Source: a virus
Virus record (IMG/VR): IMGVR_UViG_3300042876_000637
Location: 1 to 45,023 of that record
Length of the DNA stretch: 45,023 nt
Reading direction: 5' to 3' (one strand)
Each line of letters opens with the position of its first letter. Position 1 is the stretch's first letter. Shown piece by piece: positions 13,910-21,710 of the stretch. The position numbers and the translations under genes were made by a program. Below the pieces are notes generated by a model. The model worked only from the letters and a program-made list of their open reading frames with translations. It did no database searches and was not told the DNA's origin.

Positions 13910-15319
13910 ATGACCAAAACCAACCGCAAATACAGCCCCCCATACCGCACCAACCAACCCAGTAATTTTTGCTTTACCGAACTCACCGCCGACGCGCTCA
14001 CCGATGGCCGCCCGTTTGATGGACTGGCCGTGGGCGAGTTCACCGACATGCACGGGCGGGCTGTCACCATTGCCCGCGCCGACCTGCCCACCTACGTAGA
14101 AAACACGCTGGCGGCCATTGCGGCCACCCAGGGCGAGAGCGGTGAACTGGCCGGGCTGCCCATTGACGCGCGCGACCACGAAAAGGGTGATGGCGCGGGT
14201 TGGATTGTGGGGGCCAGCACGGAAGGCGACCTAATCCGGCTGGTGCCGCAGTGGACGGAAATCGGGCGCGATTTGGTGGCGAGGAAAATCCGCCGCTTTT
14301 TCAGCGCGACCGTTGACCTGGCGAACAAGGTCATTCTCGGCGGCACCCTCACCAACTGGCCCGCGACCCGCGATGGCAAGGGGCGCGTGATGTTGCGCCC
14401 CATTGAACTCGCGCACGGCATTTTCCAGTTGTCCGATGGCGGCATGGAAGAGCAGGTGATGAAAGTGCGGCGGGCGTTCTACGAGGCTTATGCCGCGCCC
14501 GCCGAAGCGCCGATGGTGGATGAAGTTTTTCCCGACCACGCGATTGTGGAGGTCGGCGAAAAGAAGTTTAAGGCCGCCTACTCGGTGGATGATGCGGGCA
14601 CGGTGGTGTTCGCGCCCCGCGAGGAGTGGGTGGAAGTCGTTGAAACCTATGTGGAAGCGCGGGCGCAGCCGCCCGCTACTCAATTGGAGGATGAACCTAT
14701 GGCGTTGAAACTGGCTGACATGAGCGCGGAAGACCGCGCGGCCCTGACGGCGGCTGTGGTGGCGCAACTGCAACCGCTGGCCCCGCCCACCACCCCGCCC
14801 CCCCAGGCCCCCACCGCCGCGCTGCCGGTGGATTTGGCCCAGGTGTTGGGGGTGGATGTGCTGAGCGATGAGGGCAAGAAGAAAATCGCGCACTGGATGG
14901 AGCAGCAAGCGAAGGCAGTGCAGGAGCAAGCGCAACTGGCCTTCAACGGGCACATGGCCCGCATTCAGCGCGAAACGCAAGTGGCGGACCTCGCCCGCCG
15001 CGTGACCAGCGGCACGCCCGATGCCCCGCGCGGCCTGAAGAATGTGAAGGCCGACGAGTTGCAGCGGCGCTTGCTGGCCCTGCCCCACGATGAAGCGCAA
15101 TTCTGGGGCGGCCTGTTGGAAGGCGTGGTGAAGGACGGCCTGGTGAACTATGCCGAGCTAGGCCACGGCAAGCAACTGACCGGCGTGGCGGAATTGCCCG
15201 CCGAGGTGGCGAAGAAACTGGACAGCGGCGAGTTCACGCTGGCCGACCTGAAGAACCCCATTTTGGGCCTGGGCGACCTGGCTCAATACAACCTGAGCGC
15301 CTACACGGCGAAGAAATAG
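13910..15319 (+). CDS. Prohead protease-scaffold (Mu gpI-like)
   Basis: A 469-residue protein. The N-terminal 190 residues resemble the Mu I protease family (FTDMHGRAVTIARADLPTYV, LPIDARDHEKGDGAGWI, RFFSATVDLANKVILGGTLT, NWPATR). Asp-His within DARDHEK is the likely catalytic region. The C-terminal half is Pro/Ala/Gln-rich then helical (QQAKAVQEQAQLAFNGHMAR), as expected for scaffold. An internal start at 14699 gives the scaffold alone. It directly precedes the decoration and capsid genes. Confidence 0.82.
   Translation: MTKTNRKYSPPYRTNQPSNFCFTELTADALTDGRPFDGLAVGEFTDMHGRAVTIARADLPTYVENTLAAIAATQGESGELAGLPIDARDHEKGDGAGWIVGASTEGDLIRLVPQWTEIGRDLVARKIRRFFSATVDLANKVILGGTLTNWPATRDGKGRVMLRPIELAHGIFQLSDGGMEEQVMKVRRAFYEAYAAPAEAPMVDEVFPDHAIVEVGEKKFKAAYSVDDAGTVVFAPREEWVEVVETYVEARAQPPATQLEDEPMALKLADMSAEDRAALTAAVVAQLQPLAPPTTPPPQAPTAALPVDLAQVLGVDVLSDEGKKKIAHWMEQQAKAVQEQAQLAFNGHMARIQRETQVADLARRVTSGTPDAPRGLKNVKADELQRRLLALPHDEAQFWGGLLEGVVKDGLVNYAELGHGKQLTGVAELPAEVAKKLDSGEFTLADLKNPILGLGDLAQYNLSAYTAKK
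14699..15319 (+). CDS. Nested scaffold protein from an internal start
   Basis: GGAGG (14686-14690) stands 8 bases before an in-frame ATG at 14699 within the protease gene. Starting there yields a 206-residue product (MALKLADMSAEDRAALTAAV onward) that is exactly the scaffold part. Nested scaffold genes are known in Mu (I/Z) and lambda (C/Nu3). The spacing is ideal, so independent initiation is likely. Confidence 0.6.
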   Translation: MALKLADMSAEDRAALTAAVVAQLQPLAPPTTPPPQAPTAALPVDLAQVLGVDVLSDEGKKKIAHWMEQQAKAVQEQAQLAFNGHMARIQRETQVADLARRVTSGTPDAPRGLKNVKADELQRRLLALPHDEAQFWGGLLEGVVKDGLVNYAELGHGKQLTGVAELPAEVAKKLDSGEFTLADLKNPILGLGDLAQYNLSAYTAKK

Positions 15320-15331
15320 GAGGCAAACATC

Positions 15332-15829
15332 ATGGCTGTTTTGAGTGCCAACAAACAACGCCCGGTACGCATTCCGCCCGGTGGGTTGAACACCGCCGAG
15401 GTGAAACTGGCGGGTTACACGAATTTTGGCGCGGGCACGCTGGCCCACACGGTTTACAAAGGCTCCATCGTCATCTGCGACGTGAGCGACACCGATGGCT
15501 ATTTCCGCGCGTGCCCGCTTTCGTCCTCGGTGAACGCGGCCAGCGGCGACATCTTCGGCGGCGTGGCGGCGGAAAAAGTGGATGTGACCAGTGCCGACAC
15601 GGCGGACGGCTCGAAGAAATGCACGGTCTACCGCGAAGGCGTGTGGGGATTCCCCAAGGGCGGCTGTGCCATCACCGACATCGGCGCGCCCGCGTATGCG
15701 AGTGACGACGACACCATCACCCCCACCAGCACCAATAACTTTTTCGTGGGCGACATCGTGGATGTGGATGACACCTATGTGTGGGTGAACATCGCCCGCG
15801 CTTTCATGCGCCCCACCAGCGCGGCCTAA
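15332..15829 (+). CDS. Head decoration/capsid cement protein (DUF2190-like)
   Basis: A 165-residue protein with AGGAGG before ATG 15332. It has short beta strands and a pattern like other small capsid stabilising proteins (GTLAHTVYKGSIVICDVSD, GDIFGGVAAEKVDVTSADTA, VGDIVDVDDTYVWVNIARA). Position between scaffold and major capsid genes is the standard one for a cement protein. Confidence 0.72.
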   Translation: MAVLSANKQRPVRIPPGGLNTAEVKLAGYTNFGAGTLAHTVYKGSIVICDVSDTDGYFRACPLSSSVNAASGDIFGGVAAEKVDVTSADTADGSKKCTVYREGVWGFPKGGCAITDIGAPAYASDDDTITPTSTNNFFVGDIVDVDDTYVWVNIARAFMRPTSAA

Positions 15830-15850
15830 CGAACAGGAGAAATTGAGACT

Positions 15851-16819
15851 ATGCCTATTGTTCGCAGTGACATTTTGGCGCACCTGGAACGCGGGATGCG
15901 TGTGGGTTTTTTGGCGGGGCTGAAAGACTATGCCCCCAAGCGCGGGGCGTTCACGCGCACGGTGCCCAGCGATGGCGCATTTGAAATTTATGGTGACCTG
16001 GGGAGCCAACCCTGGCCGGTGCGCATGGCGGGGCAAGCGGGCGGCGGCACGGATGGCCGCACCGGTGGCCCCAGCGCGGGCGGCCTGCACGAAGGTGGCC
16101 CCATCGTGGTGTTGGGCGGCGAGGAACGCAATCTCGTGGTCTACAACTCCGACTGGGGCACGGCGGTGGGCATCTGGCACAACGCCATCAACGACGACCG
16201 CGTGGGCGGCCTGGAAGATTGGGCGCGCAACCAGGGCAAGCGTTTCGAGCAGCATAAAGATTATTTGTGCTTCGATGCGCTGAACTCCGGCGAGGCCACG
16301 ACCAACTATGGCGCGTGCTATGACGGGCTGTCGTTTTTCAATGACAGCCACTTCGACAAAGGCGCTGAGTACCAGACCGTGCAGGACAACAAGTACGCGC
16401 TCTCCCTCTCGCTGGACAATTTCGAGACGGTGCGGATTGCGGGCGGGAAGTTCAAGGATGGCCGGGGGCAACCCTACGGCGGCCTCGGTCACTCGCTGCT
16501 CGTCCACGCGCTCGACCTCGAGCGCACGGCGGCGCAAATCACCGATAACCCGCTGGCCTATGACACGGCCAATCAGGAGCGCAACCCCTACGCGGGGATG
16601 ATCCAGCGGTTGGCGGTGCCGGGGTCGTGGTTTGACTCCACCGCCTGGGTGCTCGTTGACCCGGATGTGAAGCCCATCCTGCTGCAAGAGCGCAGCGGGC
16701 CGGAGTTGATTTTCTGGGATGACTTCACCCAGGGCTCCGGCGTTCGCTATTACAAGTGGGTGGCGCGCTACTCGGTGGCCTATGGCGACTGGCGCGGGGC
16801 CATCATGGGCAATTCCTAA
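15851..16819 (+). CDS. Major capsid protein (Mu gpT-like)
   Basis: A 322-residue protein with AGGAG before ATG 15851. It matches the Mu gpT major head subunit family: GMRVGFLAGLKDYAPKRGAF at the start, GLSFFNDSHFDKG, GRGQPYGGLGHSLLVHAL, and LQERSGPELIFWDDFTQGSG near the end. Length is close to the family norm of about 305. It assembles into the HK97-fold head. Confidence 0.92.
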   Translation: MPIVRSDILAHLERGMRVGFLAGLKDYAPKRGAFTRTVPSDGAFEIYGDLGSQPWPVRMAGQAGGGTDGRTGGPSAGGLHEGGPIVVLGGEERNLVVYNSDWGTAVGIWHNAINDDRVGGLEDWARNQGKRFEQHKDYLCFDALNSGEATTNYGACYDGLSFFNDSHFDKGAEYQTVQDNKYALSLSLDNFETVRIAGGKFKDGRGQPYGGLGHSLLVHALDLERTAAQITDNPLAYDTANQERNPYAGMIQRLAVPGSWFDSTAWVLVDPDVKPILLQERSGPELIFWDDFTQGSGVRYYKWVARYSVAYGDWRGAIMGNS

Positions 16820-16831
16820 AGGAGCCCCCCC

Positions 16832-17650
16832 ATGAAGAAATTTTTGAACGACCCGCTCTCGAATGGCGTGGTGATTGTGGCACTGGTGTTGGCGGCTGTT
16901 TTTGGCGCTTGGATTGGTGCTCCCAATAATGATGTGACTGGCCTCGCCCTCACCGGCGGGGCCAGCAACTTCAGTCTTTTGCAGACCGCGGACGGCACGG
17001 TGAGCGAGCCGAGCCATGCGTTCACCAACGACACCGACTCTGGCCTCTACCGGATTGGCGCAAATAACCTAGGCGTTGCGGCAGGTGGCTCGAAGATTTT
17101 GGATGTGGGGGCTGCTGGTGTGTCTGTCTCCGGCATCCTCACGGTGAGCACGCTGGTGAGCCAAAGCGTTGGCGCCAGCGCGGCTTACATCACGGCGACT
17201 ACGGCCCTCAGCACGGCTTCCCTCACGGTGCCGGGCGCGGTGACGTTTTCTGGGAATGCCACCTCGACGGGCAACCTACAAGCCGTAAACATCACGGCCA
17301 CCACGGCGTTGAGTACGGCGGCGTTGACCACGGGTGGCGCGGCCACCATCGGCACGTTTCTAAAACTAACGGCGGCTACGGCCATCTCGGTGACCAATGG
17401 CGCAGCGTTCACCCCCACCGCGAGTTATCAACCGTTGACATCGGCAGGCACGGTGACGCCTACCATCGCTACCAGTGGGGTTTCCACTGGCACAGTGCTG
17501 CGGCTGGTCAATACCTCCGCTACGAGTATCGTGATTCAGGACACCGGCACGCAGGTGCTGGGCGGCGACCGCACGTTGGGCCAAAACGATGTATTGCTGT
17601 TGCTGTTTGATGGCACCAACTGGCTCGAAATGGCCTACGCCAACAACTAA
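16832..17650 (+). CDS. Fibre-like repetitive beta protein with N-terminal membrane segment
   Basis: A 272-residue protein with GGAG before ATG 16832. Residues 12-30 are a hydrophobic helix (VVIVALVLAAVFGAWIG), unusual for a virion protein. Then HAFTNDTDSGLYRIGANN, a motif common in tail and head fibres, and Thr/Ala/Ser repeats (ITATTALSTASLTVPGA, ITATTALSTAALTTGGA). The C-terminus (GGDRTLGQNDVLLLLFDGTN) is a compact beta end domain of a kind seen in capsid fibres. Likely a head or tail fibre. Confidence 0.65.
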   Translation: MKKFLNDPLSNGVVIVALVLAAVFGAWIGAPNNDVTGLALTGGASNFSLLQTADGTVSEPSHAFTNDTDSGLYRIGANNLGVAAGGSKILDVGAAGVSVSGILTVSTLVSQSVGASAAYITATTALSTASLTVPGAVTFSGNATSTGNLQAVNITATTALSTAALTTGGAATIGTFLKLTAATAISVTNGAAFTPTASYQPLTSAGTVTPTIATSGVSTGTVLRLVNTSATSIVIQDTGTQVLGGDRTLGQNDVLLLLFDGTNWLEMAYANN

Positions 17651-17651
17651 C

Positions 17652-18203
17652 ATGACCATCTGCGTGGCCGCCCAAAGCCTCGCACCATCGGCGGCGGTGA
17701 TGGCAGGGGTAACACCGCTGACATCGCCGCCGCTCGTTTTGAGCACGTTTGACCCGGCCATTTTGGCGGGCCACGATTTGGTGTTTTTCAAACTCCACGG
17801 GATGTCCGGCCAGCCCTATTGGTACGGGGATAGCGGCATCACGGCCTGCTCGGCAGAGCAGATTGGCCAGGCCAATCTCGCGGGCGCGCTGGTGTTCGTG
17901 GCGAACTGTTGGGGCGGTGAGGATGCTCCGATGGTGCAGGCGCTACGCACGGCGGGCGCGCTGGCGGTGGTCACGGGCACCGGCGTCAATTTTGCTGGGC
18001 AACGCTGGCCGGCCGGCGCGGATGTGCTGGGGCGCGTATGGCGGGTGGCCCTGAGCCTCGGGGCCACTGCCGAAATGGCGCTGGCGCTGGGTCGGGCCGC
18101 CGCGAAAATTCACAGCCCGCAGCTGCGCGTTGACCTGGATTCATTTGCGGTGATTGGCGAGCGCAAAGCGCGGCTGAACGGCAAGGCTACAAAGCGCGGC
18201 TGA
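17652..18203 (+). CDS. CHAT/caspase-fold (clan CD) peptidase-like protein
   Basis: A 183-residue protein starting 2 bases after the fibre gene. DLVFFKLHGMSG (His49-Gly) and later GALVFVANCWGG (Cys86) give the strand-His-Gly and strand-Cys order of clan CD peptidases such as CHAT and gingipain families. Between them is SAEQIGQANL, and after the Cys comes MVQALRTAGALAVVTGTG, both typical of CHAT folds. The last 8 residues were changed by a 26-bp tandem duplication. A caspase-like protein in a phage structural operon is unexpected. It could process virion or host proteins, or be an inactive mimic. Confidence 0.65.
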   Translation: MTICVAAQSLAPSAAVMAGVTPLTSPPLVLSTFDPAILAGHDLVFFKLHGMSGQPYWYGDSGITACSAEQIGQANLAGALVFVANCWGGEDAPMVQALRTAGALAVVTGTGVNFAGQRWPAGADVLGRVWRVALSLGATAEMALALGRAAAKIHSPQLRVDLDSFAVIGERKARLNGKATKRG

Positions 18204-18230
18204 ACGGCAAGGCTACAAAGCGCGGCTGAA
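18165..18230 (+). repeat. 26-bp tandem duplication at the 3' end of the CHAT-like gene
   Basis: A 26-bp unit starting AAAGCGCGGCTG occurs at 18165-18190 and 18191-18216, then its first 14 bases again at 18217-18230. Because 26 is not a multiple of three, the second unit shifts the frame and creates the present stop at 18201-18203. Without the repeat the reading frame would end in RKARLKADHMR. Confidence 0.9.
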
Positions 18231-18240
18231 AGCCGATCAC
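18221..18240 (+). repeat. Short palindromic motif, copy 1
   Basis: CGCGGCTGAAAGCCGATCAC contains CGGCT, a 3-base loop and AGCCG. A close copy (CGCGGCTGCAAGCCGCTCAC) is at 21219-21238. Both lie in short gaps between structural genes, just before a ribosome binding site. Confidence 0.6.
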
Positions 18241-18252
18241 ATGAGGTGAGAT

Positions 18253-18609
18253 ATGCAAGCAAGAGTGAAAGCAGACGCGCGCTGGGCCGTGATGACGGCC
18301 TGTGGCGGGCGTGAGTTTGTGAAAAGCGAATGGCGGGCGGTGCCCACCGGCGCGGAGGCCGAAGCGGCGCGCATGGCGTTTTTGGAAGTGCGCGAGGCCG
18401 ACCCGCCCGCCCCGCTCCCCGCCCCAGATGCGCCCCTGCCGCCACCCGAGCAACCGGTGGTGATTGATTTGCGTGACGGCGTGCAGCCCGACGAAGCCAG
18501 CATGGCGGGGCGCGTGTTGCAAGCAGTGGGGCGGGATATTTCCACGGAAATGCCTGCCGCAGCCCCGGCCCCTGTGGCCCCACCCAAAAAGAAAGCGAAG
18601 CGGAAATGA
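18253..18609 (+). CDS. Hypothetical Pro/Ala-rich late protein
   Basis: A 118-residue protein with GAGGTGA before ATG 18253. The N-terminal 45 residues look folded (ARWAVMTACGGREFVKSEWR). A Pro-rich linker and a Lys-rich tail (PPKKKAKRK) follow. It is located where head completion proteins are encoded. No family recognised. Confidence 0.55.
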   Translation: MQARVKADARWAVMTACGGREFVKSEWRAVPTGAEAEAARMAFLEVREADPPAPLPAPDAPLPPPEQPVVIDLRDGVQPDEASMAGRVLQAVGRDISTEMPAAAPAPVAPPKKKAKRK

Positions 18610-18998
18610 CGCTCTCAGTATTGCGCCTGTCAACAGGCCCTACCACCGGCGGCGCGGGGACCTCGACCGCCACGGTGACGACTACCCACATGGTGCGCGG
18701 GATGATTATGGGGGTGTACGTCAAATATAACGATTCCCCGCCCGCTGGCACCACGGTGGTCGCGCTGAAAACTACGGGCACGGCTAGTGACGCGCCGCCC
18801 ACTATGCCCATCCTCACCCTGACCAATGCCGCGACCAGCGGATGGTTTCGCCCGCGCGTACAGGAGCACACGGTGGCGGGTGCCGAGATTACCGACTCGT
18901 ATGATTGGCCGGTGGTCTACGATACCCTGACACTCACCGTCTCCGGCGCGAATGATGGCGATTCGGTGGATGTGTGGGTGCAGGTGGAAACGGAATAG
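18606..18998 (+). CDS. Hypothetical beta-rich structural protein
   Basis: A 130-residue protein coupled to the upstream gene (ATGA). It is almost entirely beta (TATVTTTHMVRGMIMGVYVK, DTLTLTVSGANDGDSVDVWV). Size and strand pattern fit a virion accessory or head decoration protein, but the family is not recognised. Confidence 0.55.
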   Translation: MTLSVLRLSTGPTTGGAGTSTATVTTTHMVRGMIMGVYVKYNDSPPAGTTVVALKTTGTASDAPPTMPILTLTNAATSGWFRPRVQEHTVAGAEITDSYDWPVVYDTLTLTVSGANDGDSVDVWVQVETE

Positions 18999-19001
18999 GC
19001 G

Positions 19002-19526
19002 ATGACCCTGGGCGCGAACTCCTACGGCACGACCGGCGATGTGGCCGCGTTGACGCCCCGCTACGCGAACACCAGCGGGGTGTTTGATGCGAACACGCGC
19101 CCCACGCTTACCCAGGTGGAGCGGCAAATGGACTTGGTAAGTGGCCTGGTCAATGCGCTGCTGGCCGAGGCCGGGTTCACCATCCCCGTGACGCAGGCGG
19201 ATGTTGTGCTCTCACTCGCGTTTTTCGTGGAGCAGGAAACCGCCGCGATTGTGGAGGGCATCAACGGCTCAGGGCGGTTCGGCCCCACCACGAAGAGCGA
19301 AGGCGGCAAGGGCCGCTTTGCGCTCATCATGGATGATGTGAAGGCGTTCATCGAGGCCAACACCGTTGGGTTCGAGCGGCTGGGCGCGGCGCGCAATTAC
19401 AGCGCGACCAGTGGCCTGGCCTACCGCGATACTGATGAGCGCGGCAATCCGATGTTCCCACTGTTTCAGCGGGCCGCGTTCGGGGATGAGTTCTTTCAGC
19501 ACGATTGGGATGAGGCCCTTGCCTAA
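19002..19526 (+). CDS. Head-tail connector-like protein
   Basis: A 174-residue helical protein. TLTQVERQMDLVSGLVNALL and VVLSLAFFVEQETAAIVEGI resemble the helical adaptor proteins that bind below the portal (gp6/DUF3199-like families). Position between capsid and tail genes supports a connector role. Its stop overlaps the next start (TAATG). Confidence 0.6.
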   Translation: MTLGANSYGTTGDVAALTPRYANTSGVFDANTRPTLTQVERQMDLVSGLVNALLAEAGFTIPVTQADVVLSLAFFVEQETAAIVEGINGSGRFGPTTKSEGGKGRFALIMDDVKAFIEANTVGFERLGAARNYSATSGLAYRDTDERGNPMFPLFQRAAFGDEFFQHDWDEALA

Positions 19527-20011
19527 TGGCCGGATTTGAACTGCGGTCCACCCCAACGTTCCGCGACCTGCAAGGCCGTTTTACGAAGGCCAATCACGAG
19601 TTATTGGAAACGCGGCGTGACTCCATGCGCGAACTGGCAAAGCGATATGTGACGCTGGCGCAGGAAGAATCGCCAGGCGGACCGGGCCACACGGTCGCAG
19701 AGCAGTTGGGGTATCAGACTTTCAACGACGGCGAGACGCTAGGCTTCCGGCTTACGGCGGGGCAAATCGCCCGCTGGCACATCTCTGGCACGGGCATTTA
19801 TGGGCCAGCGCACCGCCCCATTCGCCCTGTGAAAGCGCGCTTTTTGCACTTCTTCATCGGCGGCGAGGAATTCTTTCGGCGCAGCGTGCGCGGCGTGCCG
19901 CCCAACAAATTTCCCGGGCGGGCCTATCGGCGCTGGCTGCCGGGGGCGCGTGAGGAACTGGCGAAAATCAGCACGTCCTATGTGCGGAAAATCGCTGGGA
20001 ATAACACATGA
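19526..20011 (+). CDS. HK97 gp10-like head closure/tail completion protein
   Basis: A 161-residue protein. A helical N-terminus (ELLETRRDSMRELAKRYVTL) leads to GHTVAEQLGYQTFNDGETLG, then a His-rich loop and PPNKFPGRAYRRWLPGAREE, the order seen in HK97 gp10-like minor tail/head completion proteins. Coupled by overlap to both neighbours. Confidence 0.65.
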   Translation: MAGFELRSTPTFRDLQGRFTKANHELLETRRDSMRELAKRYVTLAQEESPGGPGHTVAEQLGYQTFNDGETLGFRLTAGQIARWHISGTGIYGPAHRPIRPVKARFLHFFIGGEEFFRRSVRGVPPNKFPGRAYRRWLPGAREELAKISTSYVRKIAGNNT

Positions 20012-20469
20012 ACGAAACAGCGGTGCAAGCCGCGATTCAAACCACGCTGAAGGCCATGACCGAGTTCGCCGACGCGGATGTGGTCATCAACGATTGGTCT
20101 TTACTCGACCAATCCAGCCTCGCCGCGCCCTACGTCATCATCACCAACGCGGTCAACATTAACAGCGGGCAAGACACCGCCGATGAGCAGGCCACTTACA
20201 CTATTCCGGTGACGCTAATTGAGCGTTTTACCCACTGGAAAGCCAGCCTGGACAACATGCGTACGCGGCGCGAAGCCGTGTTCAATGCGTTCATTGGCAA
20301 TACCAACGTGCGGAGTGCAAACGGGCTGGCAGGCACCAATATCAAGGCTGTGCGGACGGAAGGCCCAATTACCGAGTATTACGACCGGGGCCTGGCCGCT
20401 GAGCAAATGGCAGTAGCGATGCCAGCGTTTTTGCAACAGACGCTGGCGCTGGATGTGGAGGAGTTCTAA
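20008..20469 (+). CDS. Tail terminator-like protein
   Basis: A 153-residue alpha/beta protein overlapping the previous gene by 4 bases. AAIQTTLKAMTEFADADVVI, YVIITNAVNINSGQDTADEQ and YTIPVTLIERFTHWKASLDN follow the pattern of lambda gpU-like tail terminators. It is directly upstream of two tail tube-like genes, the standard place. Confidence 0.65.
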   Translation: MNETAVQAAIQTTLKAMTEFADADVVINDWSLLDQSSLAAPYVIITNAVNINSGQDTADEQATYTIPVTLIERFTHWKASLDNMRTRREAVFNAFIGNTNVRSANGLAGTNIKAVRTEGPITEYYDRGLAAEQMAVAMPAFLQQTLALDVEEF

Positions 20470-21215
20470 TGGCCGCAGGCAAAAACAAATTGACGCGGTA
20501 TGCGCGGGTGTACGTGGGTGGCTATGATCTATCGGGCGATGTCCGCACGTTCAATAGCCTGGATTTTCAGGCCCCCGAAGTGGACATGACCGGGCTGAGC
20601 AACGCGGTGAACAACTTCCTGGCGGGCCACCGCCAGGTGGGCGTGCGCGGGTATCAGGCGTACATGAACGATGCCACCGGTGGCGCGTCGGCTGTGATGC
20701 AGCCCCCGGCCAGCCATGTGGTGAGCGTGTTCCTCGGTGGCGGGGCCGCCCCCGCTGCGGGGGATATGGCCTATTTGCTGCCCGGTGTGCAATTGGCCGA
20801 TGCGGCGGAATTCTCGGCGGCGGTGGGGATGTTTTCCACCGACATGCCGCTCGATGCCGCCGTGGCTGATGGCAACTATCGCACGCCCTGGGGCAAGGTG
20901 TTGCTGCCGCTAACGGCGCTGACGGCGACCACCAATGGCACGGCGGTAGACCTGGGCGCGGCGGGCACGCTGGGCGGGCACGCGACGCTGCATGTGACGG
21001 CGGCGGGCACCACTTGGGCCTTCGTCATCCAACAGAGCGCCACGGGCCTATTTGCGGGTGAGGAAACGACGCTACTGACCTTTGCCAGCACGGGCGGCGC
21101 GGTGGGCGGCGAGTGGAAGTCGGTGAGTGGCAACGTGGCGCGCTATGTGCGCTTGGTGGCCACCAAAACAACGGGCAACGTCACCATTGCGGCGGCGTTT
21201 GCGGTCAATCGGTAA
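20469..21215 (+). CDS. Major tail tube-like protein 1
   Basis: A 248-residue protein starting at TAATG 20469. The N-terminal half (GKNKLTRYARVYVGGYDLSG, MTGLSNAVNNFLAGHRQVGV) is shared with the next gene. The C-terminal 100 residues are an added beta domain (HATLHVTAAGTTWAFVIQQS, GNVARYVRLVATKTTGNVTI). It is probably the tail tube subunit carrying a surface domain. Confidence 0.7.
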   Translation: MAAGKNKLTRYARVYVGGYDLSGDVRTFNSLDFQAPEVDMTGLSNAVNNFLAGHRQVGVRGYQAYMNDATGGASAVMQPPASHVVSVFLGGGAAPAAGDMAYLLPGVQLADAAEFSAAVGMFSTDMPLDAAVADGNYRTPWGKVLLPLTALTATTNGTAVDLGAAGTLGGHATLHVTAAGTTWAFVIQQSATGLFAGEETTLLTFASTGGAVGGEWKSVSGNVARYVRLVATKTTGNVTIAAAFAVNR

Positions 21216-21218
21216 TTT

Positions 21219-21238
21219 CGCGGCTGCAAGCCGCTCAC
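21219..21238 (+). repeat. Short palindromic motif, copy 2
   Basis: CGCGGCTGCAAGCCGCTCAC matches 18221-18240 in 18 of 20 bases and can form a hairpin of at least 5 bp. It lies in the 46-bp gap between the two tail tube-like genes. It may be a small mobile palindromic repeat or an RNA processing site. Confidence 0.55.
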
Positions 21239-21261
21239 ACGTTTTGATGGAGGATTAACAC

Positions 21262-21708
21262 ATGTCGGGCAAAAACAAACTGGCGCGCGGGATGCGTATT
21301 TTGGTGGATGACAGCGGCGGCACGCCCCGCGATTTGAGCGGCGACCTGATTCCCAACAGTCTCAATGGCATGGGGTTCACGGCAGGCGAAATCCCCATGA
21401 CGGGCGAGAGCAACACGGTCGAAAACTTCTTGGCTGACCGGCTGCAAAACACCCTGACCGCCCGATTCCACGCCAACGACACGGCCGCGACCGGGGCCAG
21501 CACGGTGATCAATGGGATTGTGCAACTGGTGGGCACGGTGACGGTGCAGGTGGGCCAGGGCGGGGCCGCGCCCACCACTGGCGACCAAGAGTTTGAAGGC
21601 GAGTTTTTGTGCTTGGGCGCGAACATGGTGAACGACGGCGGGAAGATGGTTCACGAAGTTACCTTCCGCCCTGGCTCCGCCACGCCGCCCGCGTGGGGCA
21701 CAGTGTAA
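21262..21708 (+). CDS. Tail tube-like protein 2 (paralogue)
   Basis: A 148-residue protein with GGAGGA before ATG 21262. GKNKLARGMRILVDDSGG, DLSGDLIPNSLNGMGFTAGE and MTGESNTVENFLADRLQNTL align with the first half of the previous protein. It lacks the extra C-terminal domain. The pair looks like a gene duplication; one may be the tube and the other a minor or decorated form. Confidence 0.68.
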   Translation: MSGKNKLARGMRILVDDSGGTPRDLSGDLIPNSLNGMGFTAGEIPMTGESNTVENFLADRLQNTLTARFHANDTAATGASTVINGIVQLVGTVTVQVGQGGAAPTTGDQEFEGEFLCLGANMVNDGGKMVHEVTFRPGSATPPAWGTV

Positions 21709-21710
21709 CC

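Noticed and set aside
15158-17017. A 619-codon open frame antisense to the capsid and decoration genes
   Set aside because: GC-rich coding DNA commonly gives long antisense frames. The protein is His/Arg/Ala-rich without a fold, while the plus strand clearly codes for the capsid.
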